A DNA stretch of 64,000 bases, from contig JAFSPA010000006.1 of the NCBI GenBank assembly GCA_017443145.1, positions 372,001 to 436,000 of the forward strand. The letters run 5' to 3'. This document shows, piece after piece, positions 29,801 to 38,094 of the stretch. Within the stretch, counting starts at the first letter, position 1; every line of letters begins with the position of its first letter. This DNA is from Paludibacteraceae bacterium (GTDB lineage Bacteria; Bacteroidota; Bacteroidia; Bacteroidales; Paludibacteraceae). The position numbers were made by a program, and so were the translations under genes. The notes beneath the pieces were generated by a model. The model was not told where the DNA came from. It saw only the letters and a list, made by a program, of their open reading frames with translations, and made no database searches.

Positions 29801-32800
29801 AGCCACGTTTGGAGATGCTTGATAGAAATACTGGTAATTATCCATGCTTTCCTGGGTAAAGGATACGTATCGCGTAGGAGTGATTCCTGCGGTTCCATAG
29901 TCATAGTAATAAATATCCGTAGTTCCTTCTACAAGAGTCATTGCGAGATTGCGATTCGTAATACCGTTATTACCAGTTCCTTTATTCGCATCAGAATTGT
30001 ATCCCCAATAGTTATCATCGTAGAAGTTTACACGTACGCTATTCCATCCAAGAGTGTTCTTGAAATAAATATAACTATTTTGTGTATAGATAGCCGTCAA
30101 TTTACCATCATAGATTGCCTTAATCTGAATTGTGGCTGTAGTCGCGACTCCGACAGTGTCTTCTGTAGAGCCTTTACGGATGCTTATGCCATCACCCGGT
30201 ATCCATTTACTAAATGTATAGCCGAAGATTTCCGGTGCCGTAACCGATGTCCATACTAACGGTTTGCCGGTCATAGTTGTAGAAGCCTTGATAGTTTCGT
30301 CGCCGCACTTATATTGAAGCGTTACCGTATGATCTCCTGCCACTTGGAAGGAGGCCGTATATGTGGATAGAACCGTTCCGGCATTTGCTACGTTTCCTGT
30401 ACGCAAAGTGGCTTCCATTTTGTACATACCGCTTGTGGTCGGTGAGGCAAAAGTGTTTGTCGTAATACCAGTTCCGAATGACGGTTGGTCATCCAACGGA
30501 TTGTCATTGCTGTGAAGGATACGCCAATCAATATGTGTGGTTGGCTGCGGCGTCGGAGACAACGTAGCAGTAACTGTCATATTGGTACTTGGTGCAACAA
30601 CGGAGCTACCTGTTGAGAATGTAAATCCTGTAATCTCTGCTTTCTTGAAATAAGCGTAGAGAGTCGTATTGGATGTTTTATCCCAATTGTGAGCCGAATT
30701 ACCGGAAGCATCATAATACTGAGTTCCCAGCGGGCTCAATACATCATAGTAACCCATAAATGCATAACCGGTTGCTGCTGTCGGCAAAGAAATAGTTGTC
30801 GGCATCGCAGCATCGTATGTTGCCGTTTTATTTGCAGTCTGTCCGCCGGAACCATATCCCGTTCCGCTTTGGCTAAATGAAATGGTGTACGTATTTGCCT
30901 GCCAAACAGCATACAAATTCACTGTTGCGCCTTGCGTCGAACTCAAGTTACCATGTGCAGCACTATTCGCGCGGTCTACTGTTCCTGCATCCGCACGAGC
31001 CTGAGATGTTGCCCATCCTTGGAACGTATATCCCGTTCTTGTAAACGCGTTAGCGGTCAGTGTCGTTTCCGAATCATAAGCAATACCGGTCTGATTACTC
31101 ATCGAACCGCCGGTATTACCATTTCCATTGAATTTAACAGTATAGGTAATTGGTGTAAAAGTTGCTGTTAGAGTGGAAGAAGTGTTCGCCGTACCGCAAC
31201 CTGTAACCGTTACTGGGTTGGCAGTAGTACTCGAAAGCGTGATGTTAGTATTATTCTTCGTCCAAACCGTTGCGCTTGTGTTAACTCTATAACCGGTAGC
31301 AGGAACTGCCGTAACGCTTGGCTTGGTTGCCTTACCGGCAGAAACAGAAGTGACTGGACTTCCTCCGCTTGTGAAGGTGCCTTTACCCGTTGGACTTGCT
31401 ACCAGACTTACCGTCGTCATATTCTCCGAATAGCGCGAATAAACGGTTTTATTTGCTGTCACATTATCCAGCACGTTATCAGTGGTGCTAATTCCAGAAA
31501 CAGCCGAACCGCCTGTATCTTTGGTTGTATACCAACCGGTAAACGTATAACCAGAGGATGCTGTCTGCGTAAAGGTAACATTCTCCCCACTGGCTACGTA
31601 ATCGCCGCTGCTAAGAGATCCACTTGCGCTACCGGTTGCTGTAATAGCACTACCTCCGGTGCCCTTATCAAAAGTTATTGTATATGCAGTTGGATAAGTA
31701 ACCGTCAAATTCTTTGTGCTGCTATTAAAGGTAAACGTGTAACTTCCAGCGGCATCTGTTTTAATAGTCATGTTTCCACCACTGGTGCTGAGACTACTTG
31801 CCGTGTTGGAGGCGCGTGTTAAATTGGTAGAGTTTTTGCCATACCAATCCGAATTATATACAATCTTAAACGTATAAGTTGTTTTCGCGTTCAGTGTACG
31901 AGAAACAGACCAATTGTTACTACCTTGATCTGCGAGATCAAAGTTACCTGTATTCGTTGCGTCCGTCGGACTTGCCGCAGAAATTCGGACTTGATTTATC
32001 ACAGGCCAAGTGACAGTAAGAACTTTCGTAGAAGTGTTAAAATGGAACTCATACTCACCCGCGAGATATGGTTTGAAGCGCACATTATTGGTACTATTAC
32101 TGAGCGTTAATGAATTATTCTCGTTTGTTAACCAATAATAACTTGTACTAGTTCCCCAACCATACCATTGAGCAGTTTCATTTGCACCTGCACTATTATA
32201 AATTTTAAATTCCCATTGAGTGTCAGAAGGAGAAGCTTGAGCAGCAGTAACCGTAGTTGTCCAATAAACATCATTGCCTGTAGAGTATCCCGATTTTTTC
32301 TGCAACATAGTAGTAGCATCTGCTTTCCAACCCAAGAAAGGACCGGAAGCATCACCCTCTACATACCAAGTACTACTCAAATCTTCCGTATAATTGGCCA
32401 CAACCGTTGCTGCGGCGCCATCACCATTCGAACGAATAGTGATCGACGTTGCGGTTGCTGCACCTCCATCCGTACGAGTACAGTTTGTCAACGTCCAGCC
32501 TGCAAAAGTATAACCCGTTCCAGCAGCTGTAGCTGTAATAGTCCGCGTAGTAGCGTAACCTACCGTCGTAGCCGAACCAGAAACTGTCGGTGCCGCATAA
32601 CTCGGATTACCTGCATCGTAATGGCACGAGGTAGATAGTGAAGACATATCCTCCGTTGCTGATGCAGTTAGTGTCATAGCGGCTGCCGTACCAACCGTTA
32701 CTGTTTGGTTTTTTGTAGTGGCAGTAAATGTGGACAGCGTTCCACTACCGGACAATGTCCATCTATCCCATGTATAGCCGGTCGCTACCGTTGCAGTAAT

Positions 32801-33802
32801 GGCGATTTTATCGCCGGCGCTAATATCGTTATCAGAACCAGTTACAGCTGATATACCGGTACCGGCCACTACAGTTAAACCCGGAGGGGTTGTTCCCGTT
32901 CCTGTAAGGGTGATGGTACAGGTTTTAGAATTAGCATCTGTGATAGTCAGCGTTGCTGATTTGCTACCGGCAGTGGCAGGTTTGAATTTAACAGTAACAC
33001 CTGTCTCGCTAATACCTGTTACTTCAAATTCAGAAGAGTTGTCGCCGGAAAGCGCACAGTTGCTTGTTGTTAACGCTGTTCCGTAGTGCTGTGTGAATGA
33101 TATAGTTGCAGAACTATTGCTTCCAACATTAACACTTCCATACGCGTTGCTCGTACTCGTCGTCTCAAAACCCGGCACCACCAATGTGGCTTTCACTTCC
33201 GAACCATCGTTGGCGTTGAAACTTCCGTAACTAGAACCATTAGACCACTGCATTCGTCCAAGTCCTTTCAATTGCAAATAGTAATTACCAGCAGGAGTAC
33301 TTGATGTTACAATATCGGTAGTTAGTGATGCATTTCCTACTACTCGGTCGTTTCCTGATGAAGCCAAAACGTTCGCAGCGGAAGATGAAGTAGATGTTGA
33401 ACCATAGTTGCCTACGTTGTAGTTAGTATATGACGGGGCCGAAGCGCTTTGCTTATATAGGCGATATTGTAATCGTCCTGCAACATAGTCGCTGCTGTTT
33501 GTCCAACCGATTACTACAAATGCCTTCAGTTGTAAGGTGGTTACTGTACCTAAGTTGGCATTGTTAAAATCGGTTACTCCGGATTGTCCACTACGACAGT
33601 CATAGGTAGAATTATAATACGACCATGACACATTATGGATGTTGTACCATCCCGTTGCAGTGCCGTTTTTCGTGAATTTGACACCTTTGTAACCGATGCC
33701 ACCATCCGCCCACATTTGTGGCACACCTAATGTGAGTAAAGCGATTAAGGTAATCAACCATCGCGCACTTCCGCGCAGTCTAAATAAATTTTTGTTTTTC
33801 AT
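26816..33802 (-). CDS. Giant secreted repeat protein 1 (2328 aa), type IX sorting-type C-terminus
   Basis: A signal peptide (WLITLIALLTLGVPQMWA) is followed by a beta-rich N-terminal domain, a Hydin/choice-of-anchor-D-like module (SVNVGSNSSATISFTQHYG), many InlB B-repeat/Flg_new-type modules (for example GYTFTGWYTTKDTGG, RTGYTFQGWATSQ, TLYAYFKKA), SusE-like beta domains (FLGWKADATTM), a conserved ~700-residue C-terminal region, and the tail KKLIDGVLYIVKDGKVF. Probably a cell-surface adhesin or glycan-binding protein. The start at 33802 (MKNKNLFRL) precedes the signal peptide directly. It is separated from the gene upstream by only 31 bp. The C-terminal third is homologous to giant protein 2. 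Confidence 0.8.
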   Translation of the reverse strand: MKNKNLFRLRGSARWLITLIALLTLGVPQMWADGGIGYKGVKFTKNGTATGWYNIHNVSWSYYNSTYDCRSGQSGVTDFNNANLGTVTTLQLKAFVVIGWTNSSDYVAGRLQYRLYKQSASAPSYTNYNVGNYGSTSTSSSAANVLASSGNDRVVGNASLTTDIVTSSTPAGNYYLQLKGLGRMQWSNGSSYGSFNANDGSEVKATLVVPGFETTSTSNAYGSVNVGSNSSATISFTQHYGTALTTSNCALSGDNSSEFEVTGISETGVTVKFKPATAGSKSATLTITDANSKTCTITLTGTGTTPPGLTVVAGTGISAVTGSDNDISAGDKIAITATVATGYTWDRWTLSGSGTLSTFTATTKNQTVTVGTAAAMTLTASATEDMSSLSTSCHYDAGNPSYAAPTVSGSATTVGYATTRTITATAAGTGYTFAGWTLTNCTRTDGGAATATSITIRSNGDGAAATVVANYTEDLSSTWYVEGDASGPFLGWKADATTMLQKKSGYSTGNDVYWTTTVTAAQASPSDTQWEFKIYNSAGANETAQWYGWGTSTSYYWLTNENNSLTLSNSTNNVRFKPYLAGEYEFHFNTSTKVLTVTWPVINQVRISAASPTDATNTGNFDLADQGSNNWSVSRTLNAKTTYTFKIVYNSDWYGKNSTNLTRASNTASSLSTSGGNMTIKTDAAGSYTFTFNSSTKNLTVTYPTAYTITFDKGTGGSAITATGSASGSLSSGDYVASGENVTFTQTASSGYTFTGWYTTKDTGGSAVSGISTTDNVLDNVTANKTVYSRYSENMTTVSLVASPTGKGTFTSGGSPVTSVSAGKATKPSVTAVPATGYRVNTSATVWTKNNTNITLSSTTANPVTVTGCGTANTSSTLTATFTPITYTVKFNGNGNTGGSMSNQTGIAYDSETTLTANAFTRTGYTFQGWATSQARADAGTVDRANSAAHGNLSSTQGATVNLYAVWQANTYTISFSQSGTGYGSGGQTANKTATYDAAMPTTISLPTAATGYAFMGYYDVLSPLGTQYYDASGNSAHNWDKTSNTTLYAYFKKAEITGFTFSTGSSVVAPSTNMTVTATLSPTPQPTTHIDWRILHSNDNPLDDQPSFGTGITTNTFASPTTSGMYKMEATLRTGNVANAGTVLSTYTASFQVAGDHTVTLQYKCGDETIKASTTMTGKPLVWTSVTAPEIFGYTFSKWIPGDGISIRKGSTEDTVGVATTATIQIKAIYDGKLTAIYTQNSYIYFKNTLGWNSVRVNFYDDNYWGYNSDANKGTGNNGITNRNLAMTLVEGTTDIYYYDYGTAGITPTRYVSFTQESMDNYQYFYQASPNVAHVVYPSRYSDALTTDKATEGGFYAGTPMFVPLASQSAVAQNDSRAEYYNSGYWTKYTAGTGYHLEIYYSDGTTKIRDLDFTSSDELMPMKATANLEAGQTYKFQVKRDGDVYYGNSGEMTYNNHGQSTAWEMTNSDFTMCRITTNAAGDYTFNLSYSGNSSTPPAYRLRIAVDYPIAGGDYRVIYKHTGQTNWKASAIVPKVNNGKDTVSFFIKPGATPYMKIQQASVNASTGAVTWSDYYSVPTDTLTALSGDKVYNACITMNASGGASVAKIEPYTGNYYIRTDCANSKWDNWRSDPDHLMTYSEYSIDHGGYSHYYCHWVKTDDRKNIKFTIANDYNPGLSDTLTRETASGDWANITYFVESNGDIKRNANVRFMWNQNTNAISRAYVDGAQEDGSRFLVISSTDGKIKNTDDSALSNNEVTFSDNENWIYEANVKAQPTAAYKLISTWGTSNVITQYFKGSSSSTETLIDGSGSDWYTIRLLYDFKTNRLVAAWVPTDATITSDNPINADVMFIREHQGDIAQLTFGSSGKISKIETAYGVMRFNKYTLANKDKSTHSPLGSPASIYERSLFFISFPFRVKLSEVFGFGTYGTHWAIQYYDGADRAARGHFAENGSFWKWMNRSTAYLEPNQGYLLAIDLDLLGEDADVWGPDSRSEQIELYFPSYGTMPDITNASVSQTIPEHTCTINWYESGKVPGPDTGNPKTSYNRTIFDSHWNVLSVPTYVNTSSVSFANTTWTAAAKRGPKFLYTWNADDNTISATTASGYTYHAMHAYMAQYSGGITWTASSGSPASVVARRTYADEPREIEFNLELQQSEKTMDRAFVVLSEDEEVSAGFKFGEDMTKEFNANKSAIYTFIPGIAAVAGNTLPMSNQTTVVPVGVDIIAEGEYIISLPEGTSGVGVTLIDNELQTRTNLALTDYAVTLPIGTYDERFVLEISPIEQTTTGVEAMNGANGDASLNGVCKKLIDGVLYIVKDGKVFDARGARIQ

Positions 33803-33833
33803 AATGATTTGTATTTTTAAGTTGTTAATATAT

Positions 33834-34322
33834 TCAAAAATTATCACTTTCCGACTCAGGATTTGGAGACACATCATATTGCTCTTCCCCTTCAACTTTT
33901 GCTAAAGTACCAATTACGTAGTATAATCCTTCAAATTGCTTATTGATAATTCTCTCTACTTCCTTATAATCATCCACATTATGAACTTCGAGTAACATAG
34001 TAGATTTAACAGGTTTCTCAACTCCTTCAACACACGGCAAATCCTCAATCACTTTCCACAATTCTTTCTCCAAAAAGTCACGATTATTTTCTTTCTTGAA
34101 ATTCGCCTTGAATTCATCAGTTGCATCATAAGAGAAAACAATTAACCAGTTGGTTGCTGTTTGTTTTTGTTTTATTATATCCATAATTTCATTAATACCG
34201 ACACCTCGTTCTATGAGTTCTTTTAACTCTCCCACCTTTATTGGGCCATAGAGAACCTCATCTTTTTTTATGCGCTCATAAAGAGGTTTAACTTTTTTTG
34301 CGCATTCTCCTGATGTGTTCAT
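33834..34322 (-). CDS. Hypothetical 162-aa cytoplasmic protein
   Basis: No recognised family. It has no signal peptide or membrane span. The N-terminal third is charged and helical (VKPLYERIKKDEVLYG, VGELKELIERGVGINE); the middle reads as alternating strands and helices (NWLIVFSYDATDEFKANF, STMLLEVHNVDDYKEVERIINKQF, LYYVIGTLAKVEG), suggesting a small alpha/beta domain; the end is acidic. It lies 17 bp after the CBS-HEPN gene and 31 bp before giant protein 1, all in the same direction. A+T content is high, as in the two genes upstream. Confidence 0.6.
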   Translation of the reverse strand: MNTSGECAKKVKPLYERIKKDEVLYGPIKVGELKELIERGVGINEIMDIIKQKQTATNWLIVFSYDATDEFKANFKKENNRDFLEKELWKVIEDLPCVEGVEKPVKSTMLLEVHNVDDYKEVERIINKQFEGLYYVIGTLAKVEGEEQYDVSPNPESESDNF

Positions 34323-34339
34323 GCTATTGTATGGTTAAG

Positions 34340-35338
34340 TTAGTTATTATTCAAATAATCAATAATTTCAGATAAATATCTTGTCATATTTCGTAGAGAC
34401 TGCATCTTTTGACGACCAATACCCTCTGGCTCAAAATGCATAACTCTATTTCTAATTAATCGAATATCGTCTAAATAATTATTAAAATCCTCATGTTCAT
34501 TCTTATAACCTAATTTTCCCCAATATTGAGGCTCTTTAAATATCTTACAGTAAGCTCCAAATGTTAAATCATCTATAGACTCTACTTCTCTACCACCTTG
34601 ACTATATTGTTTTAGTTCTTTTTTTGAAAGTCCAAAACGATTGATAATCATTCGTATTTGTAACTCTATTTGCTCCAATAACAAAAAGGCTTCTGCTTGG
34701 GTTATTGAGAAGAATTCGGATGCAATATCTGAAGCAGCAATAAAGCCAGAATATCCTTCATCATTATTTGATACCAGAACAAACTTTTTGGAGGATATAA
34801 TACGAATAGCTTCTAACAATGGCGTATCCAACCGAATAGAAGTTATATTATTCTCCATGTAGTCACTAACTTTATCGCCTTTCTTATCATGCCATAAAGA
34901 TATACCAATAGTTTTCCATGAGATATAACCGCATAATCTATTGTCTTCTTTATCAATTACCGGTAATTGCGAGAAACCATGTTGTTGCATCAATGTTATG
35001 GCATGTAATAAGCTATCATTTTTATCTACAAAAACCGGTTTATTGAGAGTTGCCGCTGCTAAACTATCCACTCGTTTGACTGGATTTGTAGTAACTCTAG
35101 TTGTTGCGATATCTTTTTTGCTTTGTAATGTCAACTCCGCATAAAACCAAGCATGGTAGAAATCACCACTCAATTCCAATCCATCCGCGTCCAGCTCTCT
35201 ATTAACCTGCTCCGCGAGTCCCCATGATCTGCGACAATAGCCATAACTATTAGTTATCTCCCAAGGCGTAACCATGAAAGATATATTTCTGTCCTTTTTA
35301 ATGGCTTCGATTTTATCTGTATATGTCATCTCTTCCAT
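34340..35338 (-). CDS. Two-CBS-domain protein with C-terminal HEPN-like domain
   Basis: A 332-aa protein. The first ~85 residues are unknown (SFMVTPWEITNSYGYCRR, GDFYHAWFYAEL). Residues ~88-220 hold two CBS motifs (NKPVFVDKNDSLLHAITLMQQHGFSQLPVID and SIRLDTPLLEAIRIISSKKFVLVSN), which bind adenine nucleotides in other proteins. The last ~110 residues are helical and end with DDIRLIRNRVMHFEP, where RNRVMH fits the Rx4H signature of HEPN ribonucleases (Swt1/Abi-like). Nucleotide-regulated RNA cleavage is inferred, not shown. The start overlaps the upstream gene by 26 bases. Confidence 0.65.
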   Translation of the reverse strand: MEEMTYTDKIEAIKKDRNISFMVTPWEITNSYGYCRRSWGLAEQVNRELDADGLELSGDFYHAWFYAELTLQSKKDIATTRVTTNPVKRVDSLAAATLNKPVFVDKNDSLLHAITLMQQHGFSQLPVIDKEDNRLCGYISWKTIGISLWHDKKGDKVSDYMENNITSIRLDTPLLEAIRIISSKKFVLVSNNDEGYSGFIAASDIASEFFSITQAEAFLLLEQIELQIRMIINRFGLSKKELKQYSQGGREVESIDDLTFGAYCKIFKEPQYWGKLGYKNEHEDFNNYLDDIRLIRNRVMHFEPEGIGRQKMQSLRNMTRYLSEIIDYLNNN

Positions 35339-35819
35339 TATTATTTTGTGTATTTAGCCTATTTGGTCGAAACCCTTTTAGCATTTCCATGTTAAAGCAC
35401 AGCTCCTTTAGTTTTTGAATTATCTGATCCATGCTCGCATATTGCGGCAAATTTGTGTCAAGGTGATAATTTAAGTTGATAAGATGCTTATCTTCTAGTA
35501 AACCAATTACAATCAAATCTAAAGCATTTATCGCAGTTATTAAGTTCCACGCTCCAACAGATTGTGGCTCCGTAGGTTCTTTCTTCACATGGTATATATA
35601 TAGCTTCTTCAAATATTTTTCATTCAGCGACACAATAAGGGTTTGTATATCTCGAGGAGCCCGTTCTTGTACGTAGGGCCAATGTTCGATGTCAGCTGGT
35701 AGTATACCATCCAATTCAGTTAAAGTATTCGTATCACCTATCTTCACATACACGGCAATGGCGATATTACGCATTTTTTGTATTAATACTAATATTTCAG
35801 TATACTCTTGTTCAGTCAT
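35313..35819 (-). CDS. Hypothetical helical protein (168 aa), first gene of CBS-HEPN module
   Basis: No recognised family. It is predicted mostly helical, with LVLIQKMRNIAIAVYVKIGD near the start and SVGAWNLITAINALDLIVIGLLE in the middle; neither looks like a true membrane span. I chose the ATG at 35819 (MTEQEYTE); an upstream in-frame start at 35852 would run into a 22-bp repeat. It overlaps the CBS-HEPN gene by 26 bases, so the two products are probably made together and may form a pair. Confidence 0.55.
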   Translation of the reverse strand: MTEQEYTEILVLIQKMRNIAIAVYVKIGDTNTLTELDGILPADIEHWPYVQERAPRDIQTLIVSLNEKYLKKLYIYHVKKEPTEPQSVGAWNLITAINALDLIVIGLLEDKHLINLNYHLDTNLPQYASMDQIIQKLKELCFNMEMLKGFRPNRLNTQNNNGRDDIYR

Positions 35820-35842
35820 TTTTTCTCTCTTCGTCGCGTTTG

Positions 35843-35864
35843 AAATTATCAATCTTTAAGATTT
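35843..35864. repeat. 22-bp repeat, copy 1
   Basis: One of four copies containing ATTATCAATCTTTAAGATT, with the inner palindrome AATCTT-T-AAGATT. It lies 24 bp upstream of the start of the CBS-HEPN module. Confidence 0.9.
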
Positions 35865-35913
35865 TGGGTGGTGCGGGATTTCGCAAATAGTACGCTGGCG
35901 GCACTTTCGCCCA

Positions 35914-35935
35914 AAATTATCAATCTTTAAGATTT
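35914..35935. repeat. 22-bp repeat, copy 2
   Basis: Identical to copy 1 and in the same orientation, 71 bp further upstream of the CBS-HEPN module. CAAAATTA at 35912-35919 resembles a reversed -7 box but has no -33 partner. Confidence 0.9.
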
Positions 35936-35984
35936 GTGTCTTTCTTTCGTTAGTTCTTTATTTTTTCGTGAGCTTTTTGAGCTT

Positions 35985-37181
35985 TTATTTGCTTTTTTGT
36001 AGCCTCTTTAATGCGGCCAATTCAACTTTCAGACCTTTTATCCTTTGCTTAATTTGTTCAGATGTCGGTAATAATTCTGTTATCTTGATTCCGCTATAAG
36101 TCGCAACTCCTAATGGGGATTGCAATCCCTCAAACGACCAGCGTACTTCCGTTTCATCCATATCACTGCAAATTAACAAACCAACTGTCGGGTTGTCCTC
36201 CGGTTGCCGAATAAGATTATTTACAGCGTTTACATAAAAATTGAGTTTACTTACAAATTCAGGCTCAAAGGGCTTAGCTTTTAATTCAACGACAACATAG
36301 CAATGTGCCCGTATGTGATAGAATAACAAGTCTATCTTTCGCGTTTTTCCGGATATTACAAGTTCCCGCTGTCTTCCTATAAAAGCAAAACCATTCCCTA
36401 ACTCCAGAAGCATTTGGGTAATATTGGTGGACAATGCTTCTTCTAATTCCCCTTCATCATATGAGGCGTGCTCTACTTCTGCCCAACTGAAGTCATAATT
36501 AGCCTTTACAATTTCTTGCAGTAGACCGGATTGAGGCTTTACCAGTGTTTCCGCAAAATTGTTAGGTGCACTCGCCTGCTTATGGTATATGTCAGTACTG
36601 ATTGCCCGTTTTAAACCTTCTCTGCTCCAATTATTCTCAATTGTTTTGAGTACATAAAACAGTGCTTCGTCTATGTTTTTGCATTTCTGGATAATAGCAA
36701 TATGATGGCTCCAGCCAAGGAACGCAAATAAGTTTGGAAATTGCGAAACAGCCTGTTTCGTATTTGTGCTCGCAGTAGAATAACTCGCTATCTGGCTAAT
36801 CGCAATATGGTGTTGTGCGGAGTACACCTCAAATTGCGAAACAGCCTGTTTCAGTTTTTGTTTGTATTCCGAACTTGAGTAAAAAAGGAACCACTGCTTC
36901 ATAAGTTGCAAGTTGCGAATGGTGAACCCTTCTGTATTCGGAAATTCATTTTGCAGATCCTTGCTTAGCTGTTCAACAACTCCCGCCCCCCAACGTTCCT
37001 CGGCTTTCTTCTGGACGATTTCCGCCCCTAACTGCCAATTGAACGCCAGTTTCTCTGAGTTAACTTTCACCGCCGCTTTCAATTGCGCAGAACGGTAACG
37101 GTTTTTAACTTCTGCTAACCAAACAAAGTACTCATCATCTAAACTCAATGATTTTGCAATATGTTTGTTGTTTTCAGCCAT
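35985..37181 (-). CDS. DUF1016 (YhcG-type) PD-(D/E)XK nuclease family protein
   Basis: A 398-aa protein. The N-terminal DUF1016_N region (LAFNWQLGAEIVQKKAEERWGAGVVEQLSKDLQNEF) is followed by the nuclease domain with FAFIGRQRELVISGKTRKIDLLFYH and CYVVVELKAKPFEPEFVSKL, giving the D...ExK pattern. Members are seen near restriction and defence genes; no methylase or specificity subunit is present here. Residues ~112-175 contain a near-repeat (KQAVSQF and HHIAI each twice), an expansion that other members usually lack. The 131-bp gap to the CBS-HEPN module holds only the repeats. Confidence 0.8.
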   Translation of the reverse strand: MAENNKHIAKSLSLDDEYFVWLAEVKNRYRSAQLKAAVKVNSEKLAFNWQLGAEIVQKKAEERWGAGVVEQLSKDLQNEFPNTEGFTIRNLQLMKQWFLFYSSSEYKQKLKQAVSQFEVYSAQHHIAISQIASYSTASTNTKQAVSQFPNLFAFLGWSHHIAIIQKCKNIDEALFYVLKTIENNWSREGLKRAISTDIYHKQASAPNNFAETLVKPQSGLLQEIVKANYDFSWAEVEHASYDEGELEEALSTNITQMLLELGNGFAFIGRQRELVISGKTRKIDLLFYHIRAHCYVVVELKAKPFEPEFVSKLNFYVNAVNNLIRQPEDNPTVGLLICSDMDETEVRWSFEGLQSPLGVATYSGIKITELLPTSEQIKQRIKGLKVELAALKRLQKSK

Positions 37182-37276
37182 TTTATTTATCTTGTTTATC
37201 TCGTCGTTTCTTTATTTTTCCGTGGCACTCTGGCATTTTGGCACTTTTCAACCCTTCCATTATTCCTCGCCGGCCA

Positions 37277-37352
37277 TTGGTTTCTCATAGGTCTCAGATA
37301 GGTTTCTGATAGGTCCTCATTCCCGACTCCACTATGACTTAGCTATGACTCA
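37277..37352. repeat. 11-bp-period tandem repeats (4 units plus 2 units)
   Basis: TTGGTTTCTCA, TAGGTCTCAGA, TAGGTTTCTGA and TAGGTCCTCAT follow one another exactly every 11 bp (37277-37320). After 10 bp come ACTATGACTTA and GCTATGACTCA (37331-37352). Confidence 0.8.
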
Positions 37353-37465
37353 AACGGCACTTTCCACACTTTAATATTCTCATTCGCATCTCGTTCTTAT
37401 CTCTCTTCGTTCGAACGATTATTACGCATCGTGGACGTCCGTGTAGGGTTTGACATTTGTGTACA

Positions 37466-37500
37466 AACAAAAGCAACAACTCCTTTCGGAATTGCTGCTT
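37466..37500 (-). terminator. Terminator of the YafQ-type toxin-antitoxin operon
   Basis: In the minus-strand RNA, AAGCAGCAATTCC pairs fully (two wobbles) with GGAGTTGTTGCTT around a GAAA tetraloop, followed by a short T-rich tract. Confidence 0.75.
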
Positions 37501-37525
37501 ATAGGAAAAATATTGCTTCGGGGTA

Positions 37526-37813
37526 TTAACTCTCGCTCGTGCCGAATAGCCCTTTATGAGTGCCGGTATTAGTTAACAAGAGTGTTAACTTATTGTCATT
37601 TTGACGCCAAATCAGTAACCAATCATCCTCTATATGGCACTCCCACAATCCAGCGTACTCTTCAGTTAAGATATGTGGCTTATATTCCTCAGGAACACAA
37701 CCCTCCTCCTCTAACAACTCCACAACATCTTTTAGAAGTTGCATATTGCGTCCTTCTTGCTTACAACGCTTGACGTCCTTGTCAAACTCCTGCGTAGTAC
37801 GAACGGTGTACAT
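37526..37813 (-). CDS. YafQ-type mRNA interferase toxin
   Basis: A 95-aa protein of the RelE superfamily, YafQ branch. The order of motifs matches: KDVKRCKQEGRNMQLL in the N-terminal helices, the catalytic-region H in WECHIEDDWLLIWRQ, and the end TGTHKGLFG. YafQ cuts mRNA on the ribosome; growth inhibition is held off by the partner antitoxin. It lies 3 bp downstream of the antitoxin gene. Confidence 0.85.
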   Translation of the reverse strand: MYTVRTTQEFDKDVKRCKQEGRNMQLLKDVVELLEEEGCVPEEYKPHILTEEYAGLWECHIEDDWLLIWRQNDNKLTLLLTNTGTHKGLFGTSES

Positions 37814-37816
37814 AAC

Positions 37817-38023
37817 TCAAATTCCTAATGTTTGAAACATCTCATCGGCAGAAGACCAAGTGTGCACACGACCAGCTTCGATATCATCTAACGCTCGATC
37901 GATGGCATTCTTCTTTTCGATCTTAAACCCAAGGGCTTTAACAACTGCGCGAAAGCGTTTCGCCTCAAGACGTGGCACATGTACCGTCATTCGCTCATAC
38001 TGATTAATTACTGCTGTTTGCAT
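37817..38023 (-). CDS. Antitoxin partner of the YafQ-type toxin
   Basis: A 68-aa protein. The N-terminal half (MTVHVPRLEAKRFRAVVKALGF) looks like a small DNA-binding unit; the C-terminal part (EAGRVHTWSSADEMFQTLG) is the sort of flexible stretch that wraps a RelE-type toxin. The family could not be named with certainty. It has a perfect AGGAGG ribosome site (38029-38034) five bases before the start, unusual for this genome. A palindrome overlaps its promoter and is the likely autoregulatory operator. Confidence 0.7.
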   Translation of the reverse strand: MQTAVINQYERMTVHVPRLEAKRFRAVVKALGFKIEKKNAIDRALDDIEAGRVHTWSSADEMFQTLGI

Positions 38024-38028
38024 ATCAA

Positions 38029-38034
38029 CCTCCT
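38029..38034 (-). promoter_or_regulatory. Consensus Shine-Dalgarno AGGAGG before the antitoxin
   Basis: A perfect AGGAGG lies five bases before the ATG. Nearly all other genes in the window have A-rich leaders without it; the same site and spacing recur at 40103-40108. Confidence 0.85.
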
Positions 38035-38049
38035 TTCTTATAGTTCGTT

Positions 38050-38069
38050 ACCTTTGACGCGGCAAAGGT
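38050..38069. promoter_or_regulatory. Palindromic operator candidate over the TA promoter
   Basis: ACCTTTG-ACGCGG-CAAAGGT is a perfect 7-bp inverted repeat with a 6-bp spacer. One arm coincides with the -7 box, so a protein bound here would block transcription. Confidence 0.55.
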
Positions 38070-38094
38070 ACTGCTTTTTTTCGAAGTATGCAAA
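38063..38094 (-). promoter_or_regulatory. Promoter of the YafQ-type TA operon
   Basis: Minus-strand TTTG (38091-38094), a 20-bp spacer and TACCTTTG (38063-38070). Confidence 0.8.

Larger units (their letters stand above)
37182..37525. other. Noncoding gap with 11-bp tandem repeats
   Basis: 344 bp between the DUF1016 gene and the YafQ-type toxin gene, with no supportable ORF. It contains a copy of the local motif CTTTATTTTTCCGTGGCACT (37211-37230; a near-copy occurs at 38225 and a shorter relative at 35955), a four-unit 11-bp array at 37277-37320, a two-unit one at 37331-37352, and a terminator at 37466-37500. No promoter for the DUF1016 gene was found. Confidence 0.7.
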
